In this document: piece after piece, positions 32,934 through 42,760 of the stretch | Numbering within the stretch: position 1 is the first letter of the stretch | Layout: every line of letters begins with the position of its first letter | Source: Hymenoscyphus infarciens | Taxonomy: Eukaryota > Ascomycota > Leotiomycetes > Helotiales > Helotiaceae | DNA length: 64,000 nucleotides | NCBI GenBank assembly: GCA_001414345.1 | Contig: LLCB01000142.1 | Location: forward strand, 1 to 64,000 | Direction: 5' to 3' | The notes under the pieces: generated by a model | Databases searched by the model: none | Seen by the model: only the letters and a program-made list of their open reading frames with translations | What the model was told of the DNA's origin: nothing | Made by a program: the position numbers and the translations under genes

Positions 32934-33690
32934 CGATCAGGGTTCGTGGATCCGGAGTCTGGGGAAGAAAGCTGGGGTTGAAAAATAAAGATGTGATGCG
33001 CGCGGACGGTTGGTTCAACGTTGTTGCGATGGAGAAGGATCGCCCCATTCAGCGCTTCTATTTTTAGATCAACATTCTTTGAACGTGTTCTTACGGCCTT
33101 GAAATTGAGGCATGAAGGGGCTTCAGGCTTCGAGTCACGTGTCTGGAGCCGGCTTCGCTACCTCGGCTTCAATGCAAGGGGATTTTCGGAAAAACCACCC
33201 TCAAATGCCCCTCTACATACACCTTTTTTGGTCACCAAATCGGAAGTGGGTGTAGATAATGGGCGCAGCATAGCTACGCGTCTTTTATACTGGGGCTTAC
33301 TAGGGTTGTGTTACCAAACTCGGCTGCTACGCCTCTTGTACTTTCCGGTCTGCGATTTCGCACAGTGGAATTCTCAGCCTTACCCACCTTTCCTTCGACC
33401 AAGAGATAAACTTGTGGCACAAGTGCTCCTTGCGTTCAAATTCCCGCTCGGGGGAGACCTCTAAAATCATCCTACATTGAGTAATAAAATATGTTGAGTA
33501 CCTGGTGTACAGTCGATCGATATTGGTCCTGTTACAGCCGAACACGAGCAAGACGAATCATTCATTTCGAGTTGCATCGAGCAATATAAGTAGCGGTTGT
33601 TCCAAGTGGGCGTTCTTCTCTTCCAATTGCACTGCCAATTGTATGCTGTCGTTTTTCATTCTGTCTGTCGTTGCCTTTTATTATTTCACT
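32934..33690. promoter_or_regulatory. Divergent promoter, F-box gene / carboxylesterase gene
   Basis: 757 bp between two divergently transcribed genes. The open frames inside (for example 33021-33464) have no motif. The frame entering the esterase could be extended upstream to 33505, but the added residues precede a good signal peptide and are unlikely to be translated. Confidence 0.4.
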
Positions 33691-35381
33691 ATGAAATCCC
33701 TCACTCTCTTTACAATTTTGTCCCTTCCTTTAGCCTGGGCTTCTCCGATACTTGAAGACTGCAAACGAGACAATTTTACAGTCGGCCAAATCGTTCAGAC
33801 GAGTAGTGGGTCTGTCGTTGGTCATGCAGCAGCAGCTCATTCAGAGGTTTCTGAATACCTCGGGATTCCTTTTGGTCAAGCTCCAATTGGAGATCTGAGA
33901 TTTGCAGCACCTGTGAAATATACCGGGTCGTCAATCATCAATGGATCTGCATTCGTGAGTTTCAAATTGACACCTCGATTGCTTCAGCTGACATAGCTTA
34001 GGGTTTCTCATGCGTACCTCAAAGCTCCTCCTCAGGGACTACTCCCACACCTGAAAACATTGCAGCCTCAAACGTTACTGCTGTCGGGCTCGAACTTTTC
34101 AGTCTCATCGGCAACCCCTCGGGTGTAGTGTATAACGAGGATTGTCTGCACTTGAATGTTTGGTCCAAACCCCAAACAGGAGAAAGCAAGAAGGCTGTAA
34201 TGGTATTCATCTATGGAGGTGGATTCAACGGAGGAACATCATCTTTACCAATACAGAATGGTGCCGCTCTGGCTGATAAAGAGGATGTTATTGTCGTATC
34301 TTTCAAGTAAGTACCTATAGGTACAATCCCTCATGCTTATACTTACTCTTGCGATAGTTATCGTTTGTCCATCCTTGGCTTTCCAGGCAATCCCGATGCA
34401 CAAAATAATGTTGCCTTGCTGGATCAACGTCTTGCAATGGAGTTCGTACGAGATAATATTGCCAACTTCGGCGGAGATCCTTCAAGAATCACATTATTCG
34501 GACAGTCAGCTGGTGCCATGTCAACAGACTTCTATTCTTATGCCTGGAACTCGGACCCAATCGCAGCTGGCATCATTGCACAATCAGGAACAGTCAGCAG
34601 CTTTGGTCTACCATACACCAAAGATGTAGTGGCAGCAAATTGGTATACCACCGCTGCGTCACTCGGTTGTGGAAATGCCTCCACCGATTCTACCGACCTC
34701 TTAGCATGTATGCGTAACGTGGAAGTTGATGCTTTGATGCGTGCCGTTCCCAATACTGGATTAAACGCAATTCTATCCGCCTTCGGACCAACAGCAGACG
34801 ATACACTCGTCTTCTCCGACTATACTCAGAAAACATCTGCGAGCATCCCAGCCTTGGTGGGGAATGATGATTACGAAGTAGGACAGTTCAGAACCCAATT
34901 AGCCCTTGCAAATACTACATTCCCAGATTGGGCTTGGGATGCGTATAACCTAGCCGGTTTCACCTGTCCAGCTGGACTCCGCGCAAACGCTAGTTTGGCA
35001 TCAAGCAATCCAACCTGGAGATATCGGTACCACGGTGTATTCCCCAACACCAACATCAGCTCAGAAGGGGGAGCATACCACGGAGCCGAATTACCTGTAT
35101 TATTCGGAACCGCAGATATTTTTGGAAACTCAACCGCCATCGAGAATGAGCTTGCGACATACATGCAAGGAGCATGGTCGACTTTTGCAAAGGACCCCGT
35201 CAAGGGCTTGACAACTTACGCTGATGGATGGCCTCTCTATGACCCTGCTAAGGAGACTCTCGTTCGTATTGCTTATGACAACAAAGTTGGCGCCAATCTT
35301 GCCTTCCCGATGATCTATGGAGAGGATGAGGGGTGTCATATTGCAAACTATACGACCTTGATCCACCAACTTTTGGGATAG
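33691..35381 (+). CDS. Secreted type-B carboxylesterase/lipase
   Basis: Three exons (33691-33954, 34002-34306, 34358-35381) give 530 residues, the family's usual size. The start at 33691 opens a signal peptide (MKSLTLFTILSLPLAWASP). Type-B features seen: EYLGIPFGQAPIGDLRF, the EDCLHLNVW block, the VFIYGGGFNGG oxyanion-hole segment, and the nucleophile elbow FGQSAGAMS with Ser240. His517 in DEGCHIANY is the likely catalytic His; the acid is probably the Glu in SSEGGAYHGAELP or a nearby residue. Several N-glycosylation sequons (NVT, NGS, NTT, NIS) fit secretion. It should hydrolyse carboxylic esters outside the cell; substrate could be lipids, plant esters or mycotoxin-like esters, which sequence alone does not decide. 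Confidence 0.92.
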
Positions 35382-36258
35382 TCAGTTGCCGTTTGGCAAC
35401 CATTACCGCACCTGTAGAGTCTCAATGAAAACTTTGCCCCCTACACCGAAACCTAAGCCTCAGAAGAGGAACTCGGTTGTCGTGAAAGCACCCTTGCTGA
35501 CGTTGACTTCTGAGCCACTTTTGTTGGTTTTCTATTGTTTTCTGTCTTTATTTCTAGCCCTCTTCCTCCTAATTTTCAAGGCACAGCGCAAATATGCTCG
35601 GCTGTGGCAAATAACACGGCTATGTGAAGAGAATCGTGGGGCGAGGGGGAAAAATGTGGTGAAACAAGTATGTAAGCCTCCCTTAATTAATCCTCTTATT
35701 CGAATTTTGGTTTCTCCATGAGGAATTGTGAAGTAATTCTAAATAAACGAGACCCCTAATTGGATGCTCAAGCTTTGATAATGATTTTGCCAATTCTTTC
35801 TATAGTAAAGGGATAATCTCGATTCCTTCTTCGAGGGGGCCGACACCCGACAAGTTAATAGCTTAGGCCAGTCGTATAATTGCAATCCACGCTTTCTTGA
35901 GTTGAGATGACCAAATTGCAAATTTACCGTACAAGTTTAACACAACCTTCCCTTCAACCTTCTATATGGCGGAGACAACAACCCAGGCTGATTGGTGCAA
36001 GGAGAGAGGCCCTTCCCACTGTCGCTGAAGTAGGTTGATTTTTGGAAATGGCAGCCACGCTTTCAAACACGAGCAAACATTGCTAGATCGAGATCTACTG
36101 TGTAATATCCAGAAAGTGTTGACCAAGGAGCAAACAATCCCAGAACCGTAACACCATACCACCATACACACCGCAGTGTGGTAACTATCCATATCTACAA
36201 CCGATTGGCATCTTTTGTGTTATACAAAGTGTCGTTATAATCATACATCCCCAAACTC
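35382..36258. other. Intergenic region between esterase and carrier gene
   Basis: Convergent 3' flanks. A 111-codon plus-strand frame (35386-35721) starts five bases after the esterase stop and has one hydrophobic helix (LLLVFYCFLSLFLALFLLIF) flanked by basic residues, but no homology I recognise; more likely 3' UTR. No other gene seen. Confidence 0.4.
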
Positions 36259-37302
36259 CTACAAAAGATCCCGCTTCTTAACCTTCTCTACCCTTCGAAT
36301 CATTTCTTCATACGCAGTCCACACAACCGCCGAGCTCAAAGCTTTTCTTCCCATTCTCAAACCCATGCCATCGAAAAGTGCTTTGAATCCATCATTCCTA
36401 ATCATCAACTTGGCCGCATGGACAATATTGTGATATTTATTCGGTTCCAATTGAATCCTCGTTTTTATGACATCAAAAGGATTCGTGATCGCAGTCGCCA
36501 ACCCCCCAGCAAGAAGCCCAGATCCAAAATTTATCGAGGATGATTTGGAAACGTTCATCCCCGCGACGATTTTTTCTCCTGGTAATGGTCGAGTTTGCGA
36601 CCATCTGCTAAGCCGGTCCTTGGATTGCTCGTAGAAGCATATCTGTAATGCAGCATATGGAGCATCCCTCCAGGCAGTCGCATAAAACCCAGTATAAAAC
36701 CCCTTCAACCCTTGCGTCTTCCAAATATCCTGAATCGCTCCCCACATCGAGGTGTACGAGAAGAGGTTCGACTCATACCGTACTTTGATAACGGTCATCG
36801 GCATCAAAGCAAAACCCGCAACCGTCCTTGCTACCGCCCCCGTTGTAAGGTTCCCCAGATTTGAGAGTCGGGGTAGTGAGGAGGAATGGTTCGCTCGTGC
36901 GTTGTTCTTGTCCAGGAATACATTTGATCGTGCAACTGCTGTCCGTAATTCGTTGAGGGATGACATGTATATCGCGCTTCCTGCGCCCGTTCGAATGACT
37001 GAAGGGACGGTACCCCGCCAAAAAGAAGTCCAGTGGGAGGTTTTCCATATGTGAACTGTTGTCGCAACGAGGGAGCTATGCCCGGACTGTTGTACTCGTG
37101 TTTTCAGTAGATCGGCAGGCTGGAGGGCAGCCGCAGAGAGCATTCCTGATGCGCCTCCTGAGAGGGCATGAGAGACTATCCAGATTGTTAGGGCTTGCGG
37201 TATATATACAATTGGGGTTGCAGGAAACTCACAAACCGACAATAAGGAATTTCCAGTCTTGACATCGCTTGGCATCTTCTGTAATGACATTGCCAGAAGC
37301 AA
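36259..37302 (-). CDS. Mitochondrial glycine carrier, Hem25/SLC25A38-like
   Basis: Inner-membrane carrier that imports glycine for the first step of heme synthesis in yeast (Hem25) and human (SLC25A38). Exons 37302-37233 and 37175-36259 give 328 residues. The 57-nt intron lacks in-frame stops, so it can be misread as coding; its gtgagt donor and cag-type junction restore the conserved FSHALSGGASGMLSAAALQP. Three carrier repeats carry the signature P-x-[DT]-x-x-K: LQPADLLKTR (P43-K48), LMPMTVIKVR and TNPFDVIKTR. LMPMTVIKVRYES is characteristic of the Hem25 branch. Later ATGs at 37290 or 37275 are alternative starts. It is divergent from the Nit2-like gene, 474 bp apart. Confidence 0.9.
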   Translation of the reverse strand: MLLAMSLQKMPSDVKTGNSLLSVCEFPATPIVYIPQALTIWIVSHALSGGASGMLSAAALQPADLLKTRVQQSGHSSLVATTVHIWKTSHWTSFWRGTVPSVIRTGAGSAIYMSSLNELRTAVARSNVFLDKNNARANHSSSLPRLSNLGNLTTGAVARTVAGFALMPMTVIKVRYESNLFSYTSMWGAIQDIWKTQGLKGFYTGFYATAWRDAPYAALQICFYEQSKDRLSRWSQTRPLPGEKIVAGMNVSKSSSINFGSGLLAGGLATAITNPFDVIKTRIQLEPNKYHNIVHAAKLMIRNDGFKALFDGMGLRMGRKALSSAVVWTAYEEMIRRVEKVKKRDLL

Positions 37303-37776
37303 ATATTCTGTATTCGTAGGCTATGATGAGCCCATCTTTGTTGGTTATTGTATTCTATGCCCTGAAGTGGCGGAAGAGCCGGCGAGATATTTCAATGGGA
37401 TTGTATGACGCTGACCATGCTTTTCCAAAATCCTCAGGCACAGAAGGCACAACGCGACCTCACATGACTTTCTCTGAACTTAAATCAGGTACAGTGTAAA
37501 ATGACTTCCCGCTGATCCAGTGGATCATCTCATGATAATAAATACATTCATCTCTCCCCTTCTCAGCCCCCATAACCCCTAATTTCTAAATCTTAATTCC
37601 TCAAAAAAGTGTTGTTCAATTTTCCTCACTGCCTGCCGAAATCGGGTCATCTCAAAGAAATCCACCTCAACTATTCACACCAATAATTGGTTGACACGTC
37701 TGCTCACAATTATATTCTCTTATTCTCCGTTGGGGACTTCATTTCTGATCAGTCACTTTATCGCTTTTGATATCAC
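37303..37776. promoter_or_regulatory. Divergent promoter, carrier gene / Nit2-like gene
   Basis: 474 bp between two divergent mitochondrial or metabolic genes. C/T-rich stretches near 37550-37640 are typical of fungal promoters. No specific factor site stood out. Confidence 0.4.
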
Positions 37777-38810
37777 ATGAAATCAATAGCCATGGTCAAA
37801 GCAGTAAGCCATCACCTCTTTGAAGAAAACCATGATTGCTAAAACACAATATACAGGCCATAGGACAATTATGTTCGACCTCATCAATGTCCCACAACCT
37901 CTCAATCTGCAAATATCTCGCCAACAAAGCCGTAGCTGATGGAGCAAAAGTGCTCTTCCTCCCCGAAGCAGCAGACTATAGTAAATAAAACTATATTTAA
38001 TATCTCACTACTATTATATACTAATGCTATTATAGTAGCACTCTCCCCCTCGGAATCCCTCGCCCTAGCCCGACCCATGGACTCTTCCCCTTTCGTCCTA
38101 GGCCTTCGAAAAGTAGCAAAAGAGCTCTCCCTAGCCTTAAACGTAGGAATCCACGTCCCAGCCCCCAACGACAAAGTCTTCAACAGAAGTTGTTGGATTA
38201 ACGAAGAGGGCGAGATCTCCTCGTACTACGATAAGTTGCATTTATTCGATTATGGCACTTTGAAGGAGAGTAGCACCGTTGAAGCGGGGAGGGAGATTGT
38301 GAAGCCTATTGAGAGTGCTGTTGGGAGGGTGGGGATGATGATTTGCTTTGATGTGAGTTTCTTATAATTTGGGATAGGATGGGGGCGCTGATGATGTTCA
38401 GTTGAGATTCCCGGAAATCAGTTTAGCGCTTAAGCGACAAGATGCCCAGATCATAGCTTATCCCTCTGCATTCACAGTCAAAACTGGAATTGCACATTGG
38501 TCTCTCTTGTTGAGAGCAAGAGCTATTGAGACACAAGCGTATGTCATTGCAGCCGCTCAAATCGGTCCTCACAACTTGAAGAGAACAAGTTACGGTCATT
38601 CTCTCGTGGTTGACCCATGGGGTAAAGTACTTTTGGAAATGACTGGAGAAGGTTCAGAACCCGAAATTGGTATTGTGGATATTGATTTGGAATATCGGGA
38701 AAAGATCAAGACAGAGATGCCGCTGTTGAGGAGAACGTAAGTGACTTCTTTCTTTGCTGAGAAGAGAAAGGGCTGACAATAGATGTAGGGATGTATACCC
38801 GGAGGTTTAG
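37777..38810 (+). CDS. Nit2-like omega-amidase / deaminated glutathione amidase
   Basis: Nitrilase-superfamily amidase that hydrolyses an amide of dicarboxylic acids or deaminated glutathione, repairing side products of transaminases. Five exons (37777-37803, 37857-37980, 38036-38352, 38402-38736, 38789-38810) give 274 residues. The catalytic triad is complete: E46 in LFLPEAADYI, K117 in YDKLHLFD and C154 in MICFDLRFPE. Other family blocks are NRSCWINEEGEI, YPSAFTVKTGIAHW and YGHSLVVDPWGKVL. The last exon codes only seven residues plus stop. MKSIAMVKA and MVKA are both possible starts. The Nit1 versus Nit2 assignment is not certain. It converges on the Opi3 gene. Confidence 0.9.
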
Positions 38811-39166
38811 TTACTTGGGGGTTAATGAGAGAGTCAGGGGCCATATGAGGCCAAGAGACTCGATGTTTGGTGCTTATGGGAATGGTTGAATTATTAATAC
38901 CCACCCGAAATACCCTCCACTAATTTCCCCTATTCTCCTTTTCCCAACGCCCAAAATGCATAGTAGTTGATAACTACGCAATGGCCGCTAATTGTTGAAT
39001 CCCTTTTTCGATGCTCCTAGCCCAATTTTCACTCCCTCTTCAAAGTTCAATTTTTCTTCACTCAAGCCTCACCAATACCATGCATACTTCGTTCGTACCC
39101 CGTATTGCACAATACCTCACCTCAGATCGCACGCCCTTCTTTTGACCAAGGAACCTTATTCCCCAA
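38811..39166. other. Convergent intergenic region, Nit2-like / Opi3
   Basis: 356 bp between two stop codons. Nothing recognisable. Confidence 0.5.
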
Positions 39167-39965
39167 TCACAACTCCTTCTTACCACCCTTCTTCTCCTGC
39201 GCCTTAGCCCTCTTAGCATAAATGGCCCCCGTAAATGGATCCTCAAACCTAAGCGCAATCAAATAAACAACCAGCACCTCAGCCGTCAACAATATACCAG
39301 CCGGTTTCCCAAACAGAATAGCCGTGCCCAGAAAGCTCATGGTGGAACCATAATACATAGGCGCACTACAAACACTAAACGGAAACCCCGTAACCATCTC
39401 ATCCATCAAGATGCCAAAGTAATCACCCAGATATGTACCCGTGACACCAAGTGCCCACATGGAAGAGACCACCAATGTGTTACCGGCTGCGAGGAGGGCA
39501 TATGCGATGTAATGAGCGAGAGCCGTTTCGAGGAGGGGATGGCCGGGTTGGGATCGGAGTGCTCGTTCGTAGAGGAAGTCGCGAAAGATGCCTAGGGAGA
39601 AGATGGTGACTGCGAGGCCGTAGCAGGCATTTCGTGAGTTGCCGCCCGCGAGCTTGGTGAGGACTTTGTTGTGGTATTCTGGGGTGCTTGTGTTAGGTTT
39701 GGAGGTACGGTTGGGATTTTGTAAAATTTGTACCTTGGCGGGCCACAGTGCTGGAGGGAGTATTAGTTTCTGTCCTTCAAAGACATCAAGTTGGAGGAGA
39801 AACATACTTCCAGAAAATTGGATTAAATGCTATTGAAGCGGCCGCAACTGGAATTAGGTGGTGAGCTTATGCTGCTGGAGCTCTTCCCAGCTTTCCCCAC
39901 TTACTGGCTAAACTTCGTTGGTCAAAGTCAACAAGACCTTTACTGTTTCCGAGAAAATGTGTCAT
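39167..39965 (-). CDS. OPI3: Phospholipid methyltransferase, Opi3 type
   Basis: ER membrane enzyme that methylates phosphatidyl-monomethylethanolamine and the dimethyl form to phosphatidylcholine (PEMT, class-III). Four exons (39965-39905, 39847-39808, 39750-39734, 39678-39167) give 209 residues, normal for Opi3. Exon 3 is only 17 nt and codes the middle of NPIFWNTVARQEYHNKVLTK; without it the frame and the conserved block break. Start context LVDFDQRSL is typical of the family. About four hydrophobic segments follow, with the SAM-binding stretch around GTYLGDYFGI and the C-terminal RFEDPFTGAIYAKR. The last four residues KKEL fit a dilysine ER-retrieval signal. High confidence. Confidence 0.92.
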
Positions 39966-40372
39966 ATTGGGCAACGGAGAATTGAAGTAGGTCGAGATGA
40001 TTTGTTTTGGATGTTTGTAGGGAATCCGTGTAGGATATAAAGAGACGTTGTTCTGTTCTTTCCGTCGAGTAAATAGAGGGATAAATTGGACCAATCATAT
40101 GCGCAAAGGATGGTGACCCCATGACGTCGAAGCGAATCGGAGCCAAGGAAAGAGCCATGTTGTCTGAAATGGGCGAGATGCAGAATATCGTCACAAGCTT
40201 TTTATCAAGTCAATCAAGCAATTCAATCGCAAACTTTGTGTGCTTTTATATAGTTTGATCAGTATATTCGCTAAGTCAAGACGCAAGGCGTTAGTACTGT
40301 ACACCTTGGGATATCATCCTACATTTCCCCTTCCCCGGAACGCCTTGTTAAATTTTGAATACCTCGCAAGCA
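39966..40372. other. Promoter of Opi3 gene and 3' flank of Rxt2 gene
   Basis: 407 bp. The Opi3 reading frame is open further upstream to 40094 but those residues do not resemble Opi3. No gene seen. Confidence 0.4.
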
Positions 40373-42033
40373 CTATTGACGTCTTGTCCTTGTTTTCTTC
40401 GCTGTAGTCGCAGCATCTTCTTCTTCCTCATCTTGTCCCTTTTTGAGGTCTTCATCCAGCCCCCATTCTTCCTTGTCATACCAATCCTCTCCATCTGACA
40501 TGTCTCTATTTGCACCGACATGTGCCTCGGCTTTCGCCCACTTCATTACTAGTTTTCGATATCGATCTGCTCTCAGTAGCCCCTCATATATCTTTTGGGC
40601 GCCTCGGCAAACCTCCTCCTGTTTCTGTATATACGCCTGGAGCAGCCTTCTCACTTCTTCGGCTTCGTTTTGAGGTAAACCAGCGTCCCGATCGGAATGT
40701 GACTTGTTGGGTGCTAGGAAGTATGGATGTATGAAGTTTTCGTTGTCGAAATCCGGCGATATTGACCTAGTCCTACTAGACGTAGCATTGTCAGATGCTG
40801 CTTGCGCTTGAGCGCGGGTCCTCATTCGGCGAGGGGCTGGGACATTTTCTGGTTCCCCTCCTTCAATATCCATGTCAACATCACCAATCAGAGTCGTATC
40901 ACCCTCTTCATTCTGAATGACAGTCTCCACAACGGTTCCTTCCATATTCATGACTGCATCTGTCAACTCCCCCGCAACCAACCCATTGGACTTTTCTTGG
41001 GTTTCGTTTTGGTTGAGCCCATTCAGCTTGGGGCCATTGGCACCGTTACTTGAGTCTGTATCAAGAATCGATTTATTCGCCGAGTCCTCAGTGCCATTGA
41101 CTTCCCGGGCTGCCTCTTTCAGAATATCAAGGGCAGCATCGGTAGCACGGGTGACAGCATCCAGCAATTCGACGGGTTGATCTGCGTCGTCCGAAACGAG
41201 TGTTCCTGTAGAAGCCTGGTCTGCATCGTCTTTTGGTGGGGGTTTCTCCAGTGTCCTTCCTCTATGGTCATCCCTCTCGTCGAGGAATAAACGATAATCG
41301 TCCTCGGTCTCCACATTGCCGCATGGTATCCATGTATTATCGCCGCTCAGTCTTGTCAAAAGGTGTTTGATCCTCCACAGAGAAGCTTTCTCCTTTTGTA
41401 CCATATCGCCAGCATGTTGTGTGAGTTCTAGTAAGGTTTTCGAAAAGAAGGGTTTCGATAAAGTAGGGTGATGTGGTAGATCAGAGGCCGCAACTAGTGG
41501 CATGAGGAGCTCTGTGGGACAGCATCAGCGAAATCCAGGACAACGGAAAAATGCTCCTACCATCAATCTTGATACCAGCATACGGGTTGTTGAATTCCCC
41601 TGCGGCAGAAATTGCCGCCTGTACCCTATCGTCATCATCGTCGCTATCGACTTCATAACCATCTTCGTCGGCAAGGGGAGGATTCCGGCTTATTGTTTCT
41701 CGATAATAGCCTGCGTGCTCAATCGTCTGGGTATTGTGTTAGTCCCATAACCGCAACAGCTTCCCCACAGAGCTCCGGCGCACCTTTTTATAAGCATGAG
41801 GGCCTGTAGGCGGCGCCAACTGGTTGTCGTGCACGAATCTTGACCTCTTCTTTAATTTGTTTCCTCGATTCGTCCTTTCCTCTATAGAACTTTCGGAGTC
41901 CGAATCTGGAGGGAGAGGGTCAGTAATTGAGGCTACGGTGGGTTGCAGAGAGTGGCCTACCATAAGATTTCCTCTTCACGGCCCTTTTCATGCCAGCGAT
42001 CGTCTCCGCGAACATGGCAACTTGGGTGGCCAT
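40373..42033 (-). CDS. Rxt2-like subunit of the Rpd3L histone deacetylase complex
   Basis: Nuclear chromatin protein of the large Rpd3 complex. Four exons (42033-41961, 41905-41784, 41726-41561, 41511-40373) give 499 residues. The RXT2_N domain is spread over exons 1-4: MATQVAMFAETIAGMKRAVK, RSRFVHDNQLAPPTGPHAYK, TIEHAGYYRETISRNPP, then NPYAGIKIDELLMPLVAASD. The C-terminal half is acidic and low in complexity with Arg/Lys patches (RRMRTRAQAQ) and a late helical segment rich in Glu/Lys (VRRLLQAYIQKQEEVCRGAQ). It lies head-to-head with TRAPPC11, 727 bp apart. The domain call is confident for the N-terminal third; the rest is poorly conserved in this family. Confidence 0.85.
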
Positions 42034-42760
42034 GGTGGAATCTGCAAAGGGGACAAATACGCCCCGCGACTGGAATAATGTGTAACAATACAACAGAACT
42101 CTCGGCGCGCCCTCAATCACGTTGGAGTTGGCGACCGCATGCAGGGTTCCGAGAAGTAGAGGGGGTTGAGCTCGGTCGCAAGAAGCTGCTGCAAAGATTC
42201 GAGAGTGTGCAAGCAGGTCGAGGTTTCGTGTTGTCTGGACAAGAAGCGGGTGTTGAAGTCGCGTGGAGATATTTGGGGCGAAGCCGTCAAGGTATGTTGT
42301 CTGTTTTCGAGAGAGTTGCGGTCATGGTGATGAATGGGAGAAGAGAGGAGTTCCAGTTTAGTACCTGGGTAGACTGCCAGTACAGCCGTGGACAAGGCTG
42401 TCAAATCGGCTCGCGTCGGCGGGATCCCGAGCTGTGCCCGACCTATTTTGGTGGAGAACCTTGAACCTGCCGAGAGGTGACGGCCTCAAACATCTCTCAT
42501 CAGCGACAAGGCTGGAAAATAAGTTGCACCCGCCAAAGCCGCTTTTTGCGTGAATCCCAACGGACTTTTTACTCGATATTAAATCCCCCCCCAAGTATGC
42601 ATCTCAACCCGGCATGAACTAATCAAGCTACCTATCAATCGAAGTCAACCTCGAGAACGAGCCCCTCCTCCAGACCTGGACTCGAAAACCAGCACCCCTT
42701 AGACTTCACGACAAACGGGCCAGGAAGGGTTGTCTATGGAGTTTCCGGGGCTGCATCGCT
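42034..42760. promoter_or_regulatory. Divergent promoter, Rxt2-like gene / TRAPPC11 gene
   Basis: 727 bp between two divergently transcribed housekeeping genes. Overlapping frames on both strands (for example 41943-42464) have no motif and cross the Rxt2 start, so I treat them as chance. Confidence 0.45.

Noticed and set aside
35386..35721. Possible 111-residue single-helix protein after the esterase
   Set aside because: Starts five bases after the esterase stop, in its 3' UTR; no similarity I recognise. Could be rechecked with ribosome profiling.
37176..37232. Intron of the Hem25-like gene read as coding
   Set aside because: It has no stop, so it is open in frame, but the residues it would add break the conserved carrier N-terminus; gtgagt/tag sites fit an intron.
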